Shown here: one piece after another, positions 42,869-54,618 of the stretch
Layout of the letters: the number at the start of each line of letters is the position of its first letter
How positions within the stretch are numbered: the first letter of the stretch is position 1
Source: Methylonatrum kenyense
Lineage (GTDB): Bacteria; Pseudomonadota; Gammaproteobacteria; Nitrococcales; Aquisalimonadaceae
Assembly (NCBI RefSeq): GCF_023195885.1
Contig: NZ_JALPKO010000001.1
Location: forward strand, 310,001-374,000
DNA length: 64,000 nucleotides
Reading direction: 5' to 3'
Position numbers and translations under genes: made by a program
Notes under the pieces: model-generated
Seen by the model: the letters and a program-made list of their open reading frames with translations, nothing else
Told to the model about the DNA's origin: nothing
The model's database searches: none

Positions 42869-43273
42869 ATCTGCCAGTTGGTGATTTTTCATCATCGCAC
42901 GCAACACCTGGGTGCGGGACAGGGTGCCGACCAGGCGGCCGGTATCATCCAGCACCGGGTAGACCTTGGGCTTCTGGTGGAGCATGTGTTCGGCGATGTC
43001 CACGACCGCATCGCCTGGCTGCGCAGTGACCAGATCGCGGCGCATGACGTCCTCGACCTTCGGCGCGCCCTCGGCGTGATAGTTGGAGACCAGCAGGGCC
43101 TTCAGACAGTCCTGTTCGGAAACAAAACCCACCACGTGTCCGGCCGTATCGATCACCGGCAAGCCGGTCAGATGGTGGCCGACCAGGGACTCGACCACAT
43201 CATCCAGCCCCGTCCCCAGCGTAATCGCAAATGGGTGCCGGGCCATGACATCGCGTACCAACAGGCTGCTCAT
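42866..43273 (-). CDS. CBS-domain pair protein
   Basis: Start at ATG 43273 (MSSLLVRDVMARHPFAI); 135 residues making two CBS motifs: GLPVIDTAGHVVGFVSEQD and VYPVLDDTGRLVGTLSRTQ. CBS pairs bind adenosine nucleotides and act as energy sensors. No attached effector domain. The last codons meet the repeat end. Confidence 0.88.
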   Translation of the reverse strand: MSSLLVRDVMARHPFAITLGTGLDDVVESLVGHHLTGLPVIDTAGHVVGFVSEQDCLKALLVSNYHAEGAPKVEDVMRRDLVTAQPGDAVVDIAEHMLHQKPKVYPVLDDTGRLVGTLSRTQVLRAMMKNHQLAD

Positions 43274-43508
43274 CGTTCCCCCGTCGCGAGTAGCTACGCC
43301 GCACACCCCAACTATAGACGGCCGCACCCGAGCGGCTTCCGGAACATCGGCAGAAGGCCGGTGCAGATCGATCCACTGGACCGGTAGCAATCGTCGACGG
43401 GGGGAGTTGAACTTCGTTCGCTGCATCGCAACGTCGTGCACCAGGCGCCGGTCGGGCGTGGCAACACGCGCGGCGGCTACCGGACATTTCGAAACCAGGA
43501 GGTATTTC

Positions 43509-43715
43509 ATGACCTGGATGACATTGCGCAATGCACTGATGACCTTTCTCGTTGCATTCGGTCTGACCGCCGGCTCCGCCGGCATGGCCATCGCCGAACA
43601 TCACGGCGACGAGAAGGATCCGGACTACGAGGACGGTGCGCATCCGAGCGAAGCGGATGACTACGAGAAGGACCCTGCCAACCCGCAGGGCTATGGCGAC
43701 CGGGCTGCCGAATAA
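43509..43715 (+). CDS. Small acidic exported protein (paralogue of 28225)
   Basis: Start at ATG 43509 with AGGAGG upstream; 68 residues. Signal peptide MTWMTLRNALMTFLVAFGLT, then AGSAGMAIA, is followed by EHHGDEKDPDYEDGAHPSEA, the same motif order as at 28225, with a longer tail. It has its own terminator. The pair suggests a small family of exported acidic peptides with a conserved role, possibly metal or cation binding (inference). Confidence 0.6.
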   Translation: MTWMTLRNALMTFLVAFGLTAGSAGMAIAEHHGDEKDPDYEDGAHPSEADDYEKDPANPQGYGDRAAE

Positions 43716-43743
43716 CCCGGTGACCACCCATTTTGTAATCAGG

Positions 43744-43775
43744 CGCGGGCCCGGTTTACCGGTCCCGCGTTTTTT
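43744..43775 (+). terminator. Rho-independent terminator
   Basis: A 12-bp stem (CGCGGGCCCGGT with ACCGGTCCCGCG, one mismatch) and a two-base loop precede TTTTTT. Confidence 0.85.
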
Positions 43776-43826
43776 CTGCTACGCAATCAAGCAAACCGGT
43801 GGTAGCCTGCGAGGCGCGCTACGGCG

Positions 43827-44600
43827 ATGGCCGTGGCACCTTCCGCAACGAAACAACACGTATTGGTCATGCTCCGTGTGACGACACGCTATTGCCGAAC
43901 GATACTCGTGGTCGCCGCCCTGCTTGGCCTCGCCCCCAGCGGCCATTCGCTTGCAGCCGACGAGGTGTCGATAGACACCATGGAGCAGCGCATCCAGCCC
44001 TGCATGGCCTGCCATGCGGAAAAGGGCATCGACCTGCAGGCTGGCTTCGTTCCCAGTCTGCACGGCAAACCGGCCGGCTATCTGTTCAATCAGTTGATGA
44101 ACTACCGGGATGGACGGCGGGACCATCGCGCCATGGAGTACATGGTGCGCAACCTGTCACCGGATTATCTGCGGGAGATCGCCGAATACTTTGCCGGCCT
44201 GGAGGGTGAATACCCGGAACCGGCCGCGGAGCCGTCCAGTGCGGCAATGCGGGATCGCGCCGATGCGCTGATTACCCGCGGCGATCCCGAGCGTGATGTG
44301 CCGGCCTGCATTGCCTGCCATGGCGCGCGCCTGACCGGCGCGGAACCGAATACGCCGAGCCTGCTGGCTCTGCCCAGCCATTACGTGGCGGCACAGATGA
44401 CGTCCTGGCGCTCCGGTCAGCGGCAGGCGGCCGAGCCGGACTGCATGCACACGATCGCCGAACGCCTGAGCTCGGAAGACATTTATGCGCTGGCCCGCGC
44501 GCTTGCCGCGCAGGATGTGCCGTCGAATCGAGAGCCCGAATCCGAACCGCTTGGCGATCTGCCGATGGATTGCGGCAGTGTGCCGATGCCGGAGTCCTGA
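43827..44600 (+). CDS. Dihaem cytochrome c (c4-like)
   Basis: Up to 257 residues; ATG 43869 (MLRVTTRYCRTILVVAALLG) may be the real start, as it opens directly with the signal peptide. Two haem sites are present, CMACH near residue 60 and CIACH near 155. Each is followed by class I cytochrome c features, including MNYRDGRRDHRAM and MTSWRSGQRQ, typical of c4-type electron carriers. It ends 1 base before the next cytochrome gene, with which it forms an operon, likely feeding a periplasmic dehydrogenase or oxidase. Confidence 0.88.
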   Translation: MAVAPSATKQHVLVMLRVTTRYCRTILVVAALLGLAPSGHSLAADEVSIDTMEQRIQPCMACHAEKGIDLQAGFVPSLHGKPAGYLFNQLMNYRDGRRDHRAMEYMVRNLSPDYLREIAEYFAGLEGEYPEPAAEPSSAAMRDRADALITRGDPERDVPACIACHGARLTGAEPNTPSLLALPSHYVAAQMTSWRSGQRQAAEPDCMHTIAERLSSEDIYALARALAAQDVPSNREPESEPLGDLPMDCGSVPMPES

Positions 44601-44601
44601 G

Positions 44602-45819
44602 ATGCCGTTTCGTCACCTTGCCACCAGCCTGCTGGGGCTGGCCGCCCTGCTGCTACCGATGGCAGGCACCGCCGAAACCGATGCCGAAGTGATTGCAGAG
44701 GGCAAGTACCTGGCCCGCGCCGCCAACTGCATGGGCTGCCATACCGCCCGCGGCGGCGAGGACTTCGCCGGCGGTCACCGCCTGGGGACCGATTTCGGTA
44801 CCTTCTTCACGCCGAATATCACACCGGACGCGGACACCGGTATCGGCGACTGGACCCGGCAGGAGTTTCGCAAGGCCATGCGCCACGGCCGTCGGCCGGA
44901 CGGCTCGGCGCTCTACCCGGCCTGCCCCTATACCAGCTTTACCCGGATGAACGACGAGAAAATCGACGCGATCCACGCCTACCTCGCCTCGCTGCCGGCG
45001 GTACGGAACGAAATCCGCGAACACAGTCTGAGCTTTCCGGCCTCGGCCCGACCGCTGCAGCGTGCCTGGCAGCGTCTCTACTTCGATGCCGGTGAATTCG
45101 AGGCCGACCCGGAGCGCAGTGACACCTGGAACCGCGGCGCTTTCCTGGTGCGCGGTCCGGCACACTGCATGGCCTGCCATGCCGACCGCGACCGCTTCGG
45201 CTCTGCCCGAACCGAAAGCCCCCGTGGCGGCCACGTGCAGGGCTGGTATGCACCATCCCTGTATTCCAGCCGGGAAGCCGGCTTGCAGGACTGGCCCGAG
45301 GAGGATGCCGTTACCCTGCTGCGCGTCGGCAAATCGGACGGCGGGGTGGTGACCGGCCCGATGGCGGATGTGGTGTACGACAGCCTGCAGCACCTGGGCG
45401 AGGACGACATCCGGGCCATGGTGCATTACCTCCAATCACTGCCGGACCGCGATCCCGAGCCGGCGCGGCACCAGCCCGGCATGACGCAACAGCGTTACGA
45501 TGGCATGCTCAGTCGGGGCAGCGAGATCTACGAGAACCGCTGCATGGACTGCCATGGCCGTTCAGGCGAAGGAAGCGAGGCCGCCGGAGCGCTGGCGGGC
45601 AACCGCGCGGTCATGCTGAACGACCCCACCAACGTCATTCAGGTGATCCGCCGCGGCGGCTATGCGCCAAGCACTGCCGGCAACCGGCGGCCCTTCGGCA
45701 TGCCGCCGTTTCCGGATCTGAACGATGCCGATATCGCTGCGGTGGCCACCTACATCCGGCGCAGCTGGGGCAACGAAGCGAGCCCGGTATCACGATCCAC
45801 AGTGGAACGCAGCCGTTAG
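44602..45819 (+). CDS. Trihaem cytochrome c (alcohol/aldose dehydrogenase subunit-like)
   Basis: Start at ATG 44602, one base after the previous stop; 405 residues. Signal peptide LATSLLGLAALLLPMAGTAE, then three haem sites: CMGCH (about 43-47), CMACH (about 190-194) and CMDCH (about 315-319). GTFFTPNITPDADTGIGDWT is typical of the cytochrome subunit of membrane dehydrogenases. No catalytic flavo- or quinoprotein is adjacent. The PQQ sugar dehydrogenase at 48512 is a candidate partner, but katG intervenes. The TAG stop belongs to a MITE terminus. Confidence 0.88.
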   Translation: MPFRHLATSLLGLAALLLPMAGTAETDAEVIAEGKYLARAANCMGCHTARGGEDFAGGHRLGTDFGTFFTPNITPDADTGIGDWTRQEFRKAMRHGRRPDGSALYPACPYTSFTRMNDEKIDAIHAYLASLPAVRNEIREHSLSFPASARPLQRAWQRLYFDAGEFEADPERSDTWNRGAFLVRGPAHCMACHADRDRFGSARTESPRGGHVQGWYAPSLYSSREAGLQDWPEEDAVTLLRVGKSDGGVVTGPMADVVYDSLQHLGEDDIRAMVHYLQSLPDRDPEPARHQPGMTQQRYDGMLSRGSEIYENRCMDCHGRSGEGSEAAGALAGNRAVMLNDPTNVIQVIRRGGYAPSTAGNRRPFGMPPFPDLNDADIAAVATYIRRSWGNEASPVSRSTVERSR

Positions 45820-48368
<2,549 letters not shown>

Positions 48369-48403
48369 TCCGTCCGCTGACATGACCGTGCCGTAGGCGC
48401 CAA

Positions 48404-48437
48404 GGCCGCTCCCGGTTCCCGGGTGCGGCCTTTTTTT
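48404..48437 (+). terminator. Rho-independent terminator after katG
   Basis: Stem GGCCGC-T-CCCGG pairs with CCGGG-T-GCGGCC around a short loop, followed by TTTTTTT. Confidence 0.85.
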
Positions 48438-48511
48438 CGCCGGCCCTTTCACCCTCGGTGGTCCTGTGGTGAGTTATAAATCCCCGTAAAGACACAGCAA
48501 GGGAGACCCGG

Positions 48512-49675
48512 ATGCCCCGTCGCAGATACCTGGCCGGTCGCGGCCTGGCCCTGATCCTGGCCGCGACCGGCCTGCCGGCCGGCGAAATCGTCGCCGAACA
48601 GAAGACGCAGTACGCCTCCATCCAGGTGGTGAAACTCCAGGGCGGCCTGCAGCACCCCTGGGGCCTGAGCTTCCTGCCCGATGGCCGCAAGCTGATTACC
48701 GAACGTACCGGCGGCATGTCGATCATCGACGACGGCGAGCTGATTCCGGTCGACGGCCTGCCGGACCTCGATGTCTATGCCGAAGATGCCTACACCGAGG
48801 GCGGCCTGCTGGACGTTGCCGTGCATCCGGAGTTCGAGGATAACGGCTGGATCTATTTCAGCCGTTCACGACTGGCCGATGGCGAGGATCTGGACACGGT
48901 GCCGGTGCTGCTGCGGGCGCGGCTGGACGGAAACTCCCTGACCGACATGGAGGAGATCTTCGTCTCCAACGCACCGAATTATCCGGGCCGGCATTACGGC
49001 GGCCGGATCGCCTTCCTGGATGATGGCACCCTGCTGATGAGCATCGGCGACCGCGGCAGCTACCCGCCACGGGCGCAGAAAACCTGGGATCACTCCGGCA
49101 GCATCATCCGCCTGCATGCTGACGGCAGCGTGCCGGACGACAACCCGTTCCTTAACCAGGACCGCACTGAGCCGGAACTCTTCAGTATCGGTCACCGCAA
49201 TATCCAGGGGCTGATCCAGGTCCCGGCCACCGGCGAAATCTGGTCCACCGAACACGGGCCCCGCGGCGGCGATGAACTGAACCTGATCGAGCCGGGCAGG
49301 AACTATGGCTGGCCGATAGCAACGCTGGGTCGGGCCTATCTGACCGAAGAGGAATTCCCGGATTCCGAGACCCGGCATCGCGAGGGCATGGTGGACCCGA
49401 AGCTGGAGTTCATGGGTACGATGGCACCGTCCGGACTCACCGTGGTCAGCGGCGACACGTTCCCCGAATGGGAGGGGAATCTGCTGGCCGGCGCGCTGGC
49501 TGGTCAGCGTATCTGGCGGCTGGTGATCGAGGACCAGGCCGTGGTGCACAGCGAGGAGCTCCTGCTCCACGAGATCGGTCGCATTCGCGTCGTTCAGCAG
49601 GGCCCGGATGGCAAGCTCTACGTGCTGACCGACCACGAATCGGACGGCGGCTTGTATCGTATCGAGCCGAAATGA
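48512..49675 (+). CDS. PQQ-dependent aldose sugar dehydrogenase (YliI/Asd-like)
   Basis: The 387-residue protein has a signal peptide (GRGLALILAATGLPAGEIVA) and a six-bladed propeller. The family's motifs are LQHPWGLSFLPDGR near 44, GGLLDVAVHPEFEDNGWIYF, HYGGRIAFLDDG, SIGHRNIQGL and WSTEHGPRGGDELN with PQQ- and Ca-ligand residues. It oxidises aldoses in the periplasm. No PQQ synthesis genes are in the window. Confidence 0.9.
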   Translation: MPRRRYLAGRGLALILAATGLPAGEIVAEQKTQYASIQVVKLQGGLQHPWGLSFLPDGRKLITERTGGMSIIDDGELIPVDGLPDLDVYAEDAYTEGGLLDVAVHPEFEDNGWIYFSRSRLADGEDLDTVPVLLRARLDGNSLTDMEEIFVSNAPNYPGRHYGGRIAFLDDGTLLMSIGDRGSYPPRAQKTWDHSGSIIRLHADGSVPDDNPFLNQDRTEPELFSIGHRNIQGLIQVPATGEIWSTEHGPRGGDELNLIEPGRNYGWPIATLGRAYLTEEEFPDSETRHREGMVDPKLEFMGTMAPSGLTVVSGDTFPEWEGNLLAGALAGQRIWRLVIEDQAVVHSEELLLHEIGRIRVVQQGPDGKLYVLTDHESDGGLYRIEPK

Positions 49676-49703
49676 GGAAACGGCAAGCAGGAAATCCGAA
49701 CCG

Positions 49704-50891
49704 ATGAGCAACAACCATGACGTAATCATTGTCGGCGGCGGCATGGTCGGCGCGAGTCTGGCCGCCGCGCTGGGTCAGGCCAACCTCCGGGTTGCGGTGA
49801 TCGAGAACGGCGACGCGCCCGAGGCCGTTGCCGCCGAAGCCGAATTCGGGCTGCGCATTTCCTCGCTGAACCTGGCGGCGGTACGGCTGCTTGAAGATAT
49901 CCGCGCCTGGCCGCTGATCCCGGATGCGCGCCGCTGCCGGTTCCGCCGCATCGAGGCCTGGGACGAACATGACAGCCGCGGCATCACCTTTGACGCCGAT
50001 GCGCTGGACCTGCCCGAATTCGGCTATTTCGTCGAGAACCGGCTGCTTTGCCATGCCGTCTGGCAACGGCTGAAGGCGCTGCCCGCGGTGACGCTCCATA
50101 CCCGGACGGCTCCGCAGGCCTTGCGGCACAACGGCGACCAAGCCGAACTGGAACTGGCATCGGGCAAGACACTGACGGCCAGTCTGGTCGTCGGCGCCGA
50201 TGGCGCCAGCTCGACCATCCGGGATCTGGCCCGGATCACCACCGTCGACCACGGCTATCAGCAACGCGCCCTGATCATCAATGTCGCAACCCGCCTGCCG
50301 CAGCAGGACGTCAGCTGGCAGCGATTTACGCCGGACGGTCCGCAGGCCATGCTGCCGCTTCCGGGCCACCGGGCCTCGCTGGTCTGGTACGGCAATCCGG
50401 AACGCACCCGCGAACGGGAACAGCTCGACGACGAGACCCTGAGGGACACCATCGACAGGGAATTCCCGACACGGCTTGGCGGCGTCGAGGCGGTCCTGGG
50501 TCGTGCCAGCTTTCCGATCCGGCGTCGCCACGCGCGGCAATACAGCACGGATCGCACGGTCCTGGTCGGGGACGCCGCTCACGTTATCCATCCGCTTGCC
50601 GGCCAGGGACTCAACCTGGGCCTGCAGGATGCAGCCACCCTGGCCAGTGAACTGATCGCCACCACCACCCGCAGCGGCGATCCCGGCGAGCGGCAGGTCC
50701 TGGCGCGCTACGCACGGCGCCGCCGGCCCCAGGTGCTGGCCATGATCGCCGCCACCGAGGGTTTCCACCATTTGTTCACAGGCCCCGCGCCACTGCGCAT
50801 GGTGGGCAATGCCGCCCTCGGTCTGGCCAACCGCGTCACGCCGGGAAAACGGCTGATGATGCGCATCGCACTGGGGCTGTCTCCGGGGTAA
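49704..50891 (+). CDS. UbiH/UbiF/VisC/COQ6 family FAD-dependent hydroxylase
   Basis: The 395-residue flavoprotein has the FAD motifs VIIVGGGMVGASLAAALG (about 8-25), VVGADGASSTIRD and VLVGDAAHVIHPLAGQGLN. The family adds hydroxyl groups in ubiquinone synthesis; UbiF, UbiH or UbiI cannot be separated by eye. Its TAA stop is followed by GGAAACACGGA, a decayed MITE-like end. Confidence 0.88.
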   Translation: MSNNHDVIIVGGGMVGASLAAALGQANLRVAVIENGDAPEAVAAEAEFGLRISSLNLAAVRLLEDIRAWPLIPDARRCRFRRIEAWDEHDSRGITFDADALDLPEFGYFVENRLLCHAVWQRLKALPAVTLHTRTAPQALRHNGDQAELELASGKTLTASLVVGADGASSTIRDLARITTVDHGYQQRALIINVATRLPQQDVSWQRFTPDGPQAMLPLPGHRASLVWYGNPERTREREQLDDETLRDTIDREFPTRLGGVEAVLGRASFPIRRRHARQYSTDRTVLVGDAAHVIHPLAGQGLNLGLQDAATLASELIATTTRSGDPGERQVLARYARRRRPQVLAMIAATEGFHHLFTGPAPLRMVGNAALGLANRVTPGKRLMMRIALGLSPG

Positions 50892-50948
50892 GGAAACACG
50901 GACCAATGTCGAAATCCCTTACATTTCCCGGGAACACCATTCATAAAC

Positions 50949-50970
50949 GTTAGGATGAATTCATCCTAAC
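50949..50970. promoter_or_regulatory. Perfect 22-bp palindrome upstream of the HbpS-like gene
   Basis: The left half is GTTAGGATGAA and the right half is its exact reverse complement. It lies in an AT-rich leader 119 bases before the ATG at 51089 and is unrelated to the CGACAG elements. A dimeric repressor or activator site is plausible. Confidence 0.5.
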
Positions 50971-51088
50971 TTTCAAAAACCATTAGCTAATCTCAACGCT
51001 GGCTCTTTAATTGCAATTCCTCCTCTTTCCGCGGAAAACCGCGGTGCGTTTGGTCACAACGGCTTCACGCAACAGAGGGGGAATACTC

Positions 51089-51874
51089 ATGGCCAGGACA
51101 GGTTTAATTACACTCGGCATCAGCATTATCGCAGCGGCATTTTCCGGCACTGCCCTCGCCCAATCGCAAGGCGGTGGCAGTGGAGCCGCCTGTCAGGGTC
51201 TGCCGAATCACTCCACGCTCAACGCGGCGTTGGCCGACGCGGTCGCCGCCGAGAGCAGCGGCCTCGATTTCGACATGTGGGCGACTGTCGTGAACCGCGA
51301 CGGAATCGTCTGCGCCGTGGCCTTCTCGGGCGGTGATCGCGGTGCGCAATGGCCGGGCAGCCGGGTCATTTCCGCTCAAAAGGCCAATACGGCCAATGCC
51401 TTCGGCCTGGATCGCCTGGCTCTGTCAACAGCCAATCTGTACTCGGCCGTGCAACCGGGCGGCAGTCTCTACGGACTGCAGCACAGCAATCCCGTGGACG
51501 TCCTGATTGCCTACATGGGGAATTCCCGCAATTACGGGCAATCCAACGACCCGATGGTTGGCGGCAAGATCGGGGGCGTAAACGTCTTCGGCGGAGGCCT
51601 GGGTCTGTATCGGGAAGGAAGTATTGTTGGCGGTGTTGGCGTCAGTGGCGATACGTCTTGCGCGGACCATATGGTTGCCTGGCGATTGAGAAACAACCTG
51701 GGACTCGACCAGCTTGGCACGACCGGCGGTGTGAGCGGCGACCCCGAGCGGCCGGATAACATTATCTATGACATCATGAATGGAACCAGTGCCGGCGGGT
51801 TCGGACACCCTGAATGCCTGAACACAGATCTAAACGTGACCGGCCTCCCGCCTGTCAATTCGGACCCGGATTGA
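51089..51874 (+). CDS. Exported GlcG/HbpS-like haem-binding family protein
   Basis: Start at ATG 51089 with AGAGGGGG upstream; 261 residues. Signal peptide LGISIIAAAFSGTALA is followed by the HbpS/GlcG fold: LNAALADAVAAESSGLDFDM, then VVNRDGIVCAVAFSGGDRG, SRVISAQKANTANAF and GGKIGGVNVFGGGLGLY. Family members bind haem or cobalamin precursors or respond to redox stress. The frame also opens upstream, but that lacks a signal peptide. A bidirectional terminator follows. Confidence 0.82.
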   Translation: MARTGLITLGISIIAAAFSGTALAQSQGGGSGAACQGLPNHSTLNAALADAVAAESSGLDFDMWATVVNRDGIVCAVAFSGGDRGAQWPGSRVISAQKANTANAFGLDRLALSTANLYSAVQPGGSLYGLQHSNPVDVLIAYMGNSRNYGQSNDPMVGGKIGGVNVFGGGLGLYREGSIVGGVGVSGDTSCADHMVAWRLRNNLGLDQLGTTGGVSGDPERPDNIIYDIMNGTSAGGFGHPECLNTDLNVTGLPPVNSDPD

Positions 51875-51914
51875 CGCGCACGCAATAGCCGGGATGCACC
51901 GATCGAACTGGAGC

Positions 51915-51956
51915 GGAAAAAACGGGCCGCCGAATGCGAATCGGCGACCCGTTTTT
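51915..51956. terminator. Bidirectional rho-independent terminator
   Basis: AAAAAACGGG-C-CGCCGA pairs with TCGGCG-A-CCCGTTTTT around a short loop. A-rich and T-rich ends on both sides allow use from either strand, between the convergent genes at 51089 and 52091. Confidence 0.8.
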
Positions 51957-52090
51957 CATCTTAACCCAACCCGCTGCATCTATCCGTCGACCAAAGAACC
52001 ACGTCGGCTCATCTGCATCCGGCGTTGCTTGTGACGTGCCCTGGAGCCCTACTGCTGGTCGACGGCATGGTTTACGGCGTCAGCACCGGG

Positions 52091-52621
52091 CTACCCCGCC
52101 TTGCGTGATTGGCCGTCACCGCGCCGCACAGTCGGGCTGGACGTATCCGATTCCGGCTTGGTCGAGCCGTCGGCGGACGGCATGGCACCGTCGCCGATAG
52201 CCTGTTCCATGCCGCTCAGCACCTTCATCAGGGCGGGCATGGTACCGTTCTCGAGCCCACGCACACCGTCAAACCACTGCTCCCAGAGACTCGCACGAAC
52301 ATCGATCATCGTTGACAGGGTTTCATTCAACTGTTCGGCCGTCCGCTGAAGTTCCGGCGGCGCCGTCTTCATGTCCGAGGTCAGCTTGCAGCAGCCTTCC
52401 ACCCACCGCTTCTGCAGAAGCAGGCTATCCTGCACCATCGTGTGCGCCATCCTCAGTCCCTGCTGGAACGTGCGGTCGAATTCCTTTGCCGCCTCGTTGG
52501 GATTCAACTCCGCATTGTCGCCGCCCTGTCGCCAGATTCCCCACAGCTTCTCCATCGACCGGTTCATGCTGGTAAATAACGGGAAAGGCGCCTCGAGCGG
52601 CGTATTTGTCGCTGTCTTCAT
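52091..52621 (-). CDS. Phasin-like protein
   Basis: Start at ATG 52621 (MKTATNTPLEAPFPLFTSMN); 176 residues, almost all helical. FDRTFQQGLRMAHTMVQDSL and NETLSTMIDVRASLWEQWFDG resemble phasin/polyhydroxyalkanoate granule proteins. No PHA synthase is nearby. It is divergent from the Crp/Fnr gene. Confidence 0.55.
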   Translation of the reverse strand: MKTATNTPLEAPFPLFTSMNRSMEKLWGIWRQGGDNAELNPNEAAKEFDRTFQQGLRMAHTMVQDSLLLQKRWVEGCCKLTSDMKTAPPELQRTAEQLNETLSTMIDVRASLWEQWFDGVRGLENGTMPALMKVLSGMEQAIGDGAMPSADGSTKPESDTSSPTVRRGDGQSRKAG

Positions 52622-52871
52622 CGTATTCTGCCTCGATACAAAAAATCGATGTGTGAAATTGCTTCCGCATCCCACCCCTGGCGGCCTGTGCGGCCACCCA
52701 ATCTTGTTATCGAACCAACCTTGCTATCGAACGGCCAATGTCCGGCTTTCGGATGGCAACGTCTGTTCGCCAAGCCACATACGCGCGATGTCGACCATAC
52801 TTGTGTAATAACACCACCGGCCCAGCCGTCACGGTGGCCGACCCTGACAACACGGCACAGGGATGTGGGCA

Positions 52872-53594
52872 ATGACGTCAGCCACCGATGACCCGCGCAG
52901 AAACCTGCTGTTCCGCAATCTGCCGGACGACGTCCGGCATCGCCTGCGACCGAAACTGGAGCGGGTGGATCTGGCTCTCGGCAGCGTCCTGCATGAGCAG
53001 GGTGTGCGGATGGAACATGTCTACTTCCCGATCAGCGCCATCGTCTCCAAGCTGTATGTCACGCGCAGCGGTGCCTCGGCCGAAATCGCAATCGTCGGCA
53101 ATGACGGCCTCGTCGGAGTCGCCCTGTACATGGGCGGCGAGACGACAACCAACCGGGCAGTCGTGCAGAGCGCCGGCCTGGCCTATCGCCTTGCGGGCCA
53201 TTTGCTGAAGAAGGAATTCAGCCGCTCGACGCCCGTCCAGCGCCTGCTACTGCGTTACACGCAGGCTCTGCTGACCCAAATGGCCCAGACCGCGGTCTGT
53301 AATCGCCACCACACGGTACGCCAACAACTCTGCCGGTGGCTGTTGATGAGCACCGACCTGCTGTCCGGGGAGGAGTTGTGCATGACCCATGAATTGATCG
53401 CGAACATGCTGGGCGTGCGCCGCGAGGGTGTGACCGAGGCCGCGGGCCGTTTGCAGGCGCTGGGGCTGATCCGCTACCGTCGGGGCCGTATCACGATCCT
53501 TGATCGGCTGGGCCTGGAAGCCGTCTGCTGCGAATGCTACGAGGTGGTTAAACGGGAATGCGAGCGCCTGGTACCGGACCCTGGCCTGGACTAA
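52872..53594 (+). CDS. Crp/Fnr family transcriptional regulator
   Basis: Start at ATG 52872 (ATG 52863 also in frame); about 240 residues. The cyclic-nucleotide-binding domain has VDLALGSVLHEQGVRMEHVY and IVGNDGLVGVALYMGG. The winged helix contains MTHELIANMLGVRREGVTEAA. No Fnr-type N-terminal Cys cluster is seen, so it is not an iron-sulfur sensor. The C-terminal CCECYEVVKREC is notably Cys-rich. Confidence 0.88.
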   Translation: MTSATDDPRRNLLFRNLPDDVRHRLRPKLERVDLALGSVLHEQGVRMEHVYFPISAIVSKLYVTRSGASAEIAIVGNDGLVGVALYMGGETTTNRAVVQSAGLAYRLAGHLLKKEFSRSTPVQRLLLRYTQALLTQMAQTAVCNRHHTVRQQLCRWLLMSTDLLSGEELCMTHELIANMLGVRREGVTEAAGRLQALGLIRYRRGRITILDRLGLEAVCCECYEVVKRECERLVPDPGLD

Positions 53595-53630
53595 CCCGAT
53601 TGGCTGACACCTCGCGCTCCAGGAGCCCTG

Positions 53631-54575
53631 ATGAGCACGCTCTACCCTGCCACTGATCCTCGGCGCAGCGGCCATCTCGATGTCGGCGACGGCCATGCCG
53701 TCTACTGGGAAGAATCAGGCACACCGGATGGCGTGCCGGTTGTGTTCGTTCATGGTGGTCCCGGCAGTGGCTGCAGCCCGGACAGCCGTCGCTACTTTGA
53801 TCCGGATCGCTACCGCGTTGTGCTGTTCGATCAACGCGGTGCCGGCAAATCACGGCCCGAGGCCGAGATCCGGCATAACGACTCAGCGCGCCTGGTCGCC
53901 GACATGGAGCAACTGCGCGCGCATCTTGGTATCGAGCGCTGGCTACTGTTCGGCGGCTCCTGGGGCACGACCCTGGCATTGCTCTATGCGCAGGCGCATC
54001 CGGAACGCAGCCGGGGCCTGATTCTGCGCGGTGTCTTCCTGGGGCGCCCGCAGGATATTGACTGGTTCTACCGCGATGGCACGCGACGCGTCTACCCGGA
54101 GTACTGGCAGGCCCTTGCCGTACTGTTTGCGGAAGCCGATCTGCAGGACCTGCCGCTTGCCTGCCACCGCATTATCAACGGACCGGATAGCGAACTGGCA
54201 AGGCGCGCCGCGCTGGCGTGGAGCCGTTACGAAGGTGCCTGCGCAACCCTGAATCCGGATCCCGCCTACCTTCGTGGCTTCCTGGACCCGGATCAGGCCT
54301 GGCGCTTCGCCCGGATCTGCGCACACTACATGGCCAACCGCCTGTTCCTGACCGACAACCAGATCCTCGACCATGCCGACCGCCTCCGCGACCTGCCAGG
54401 CGTCATCATCCATGGTCGTTACGACATGATCTGCGCCCCGGACCAGGCCCTGACGTTGCACCAGGCCTGGCCCCGATCCGAACTGCAGTGGATCGACAAT
54501 GCCGGCCATTCCGCCAGCGAACCCGGTATCCGCGAGGCCCTCGTCGCAGCGGCCGACACCTTCGCCTCGGAATAA
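53631..54575 (+). CDS. pip: Proline iminopeptidase
   Basis: The 314-residue alpha/beta hydrolase has oxyanion loop VFVHGGPGSGCSPD, nucleophile elbow GGSWGTTLAL (Ser near 111) and late DMICAPDQAL and NAGHSASE with Asp and His. DQRGAGKSRP is characteristic. It removes N-terminal proline from peptides, which could feed the PutP/PutA pathway. Start ATG with AGGAG upstream. Confidence 0.92.
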   Translation: MSTLYPATDPRRSGHLDVGDGHAVYWEESGTPDGVPVVFVHGGPGSGCSPDSRRYFDPDRYRVVLFDQRGAGKSRPEAEIRHNDSARLVADMEQLRAHLGIERWLLFGGSWGTTLALLYAQAHPERSRGLILRGVFLGRPQDIDWFYRDGTRRVYPEYWQALAVLFAEADLQDLPLACHRIINGPDSELARRAALAWSRYEGACATLNPDPAYLRGFLDPDQAWRFARICAHYMANRLFLTDNQILDHADRLRDLPGVIIHGRYDMICAPDQALTLHQAWPRSELQWIDNAGHSASEPGIREALVAAADTFASE

Positions 54576-54589
54576 CCCCTAATCCCCGG

Positions 54590-54618
54590 TCCCGCGGGAG
54601 TGAATCAGTGTTGCCCTA
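54590..54618 (-). repeat. MITE-family terminus at a stop codon
   Basis: CGCGGGAGTGAATCAGTGTT, then GCCCTA, resembles the terminal repeat. The CTA is the reversed TAG of the CAP-domain gene. Confidence 0.6.
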
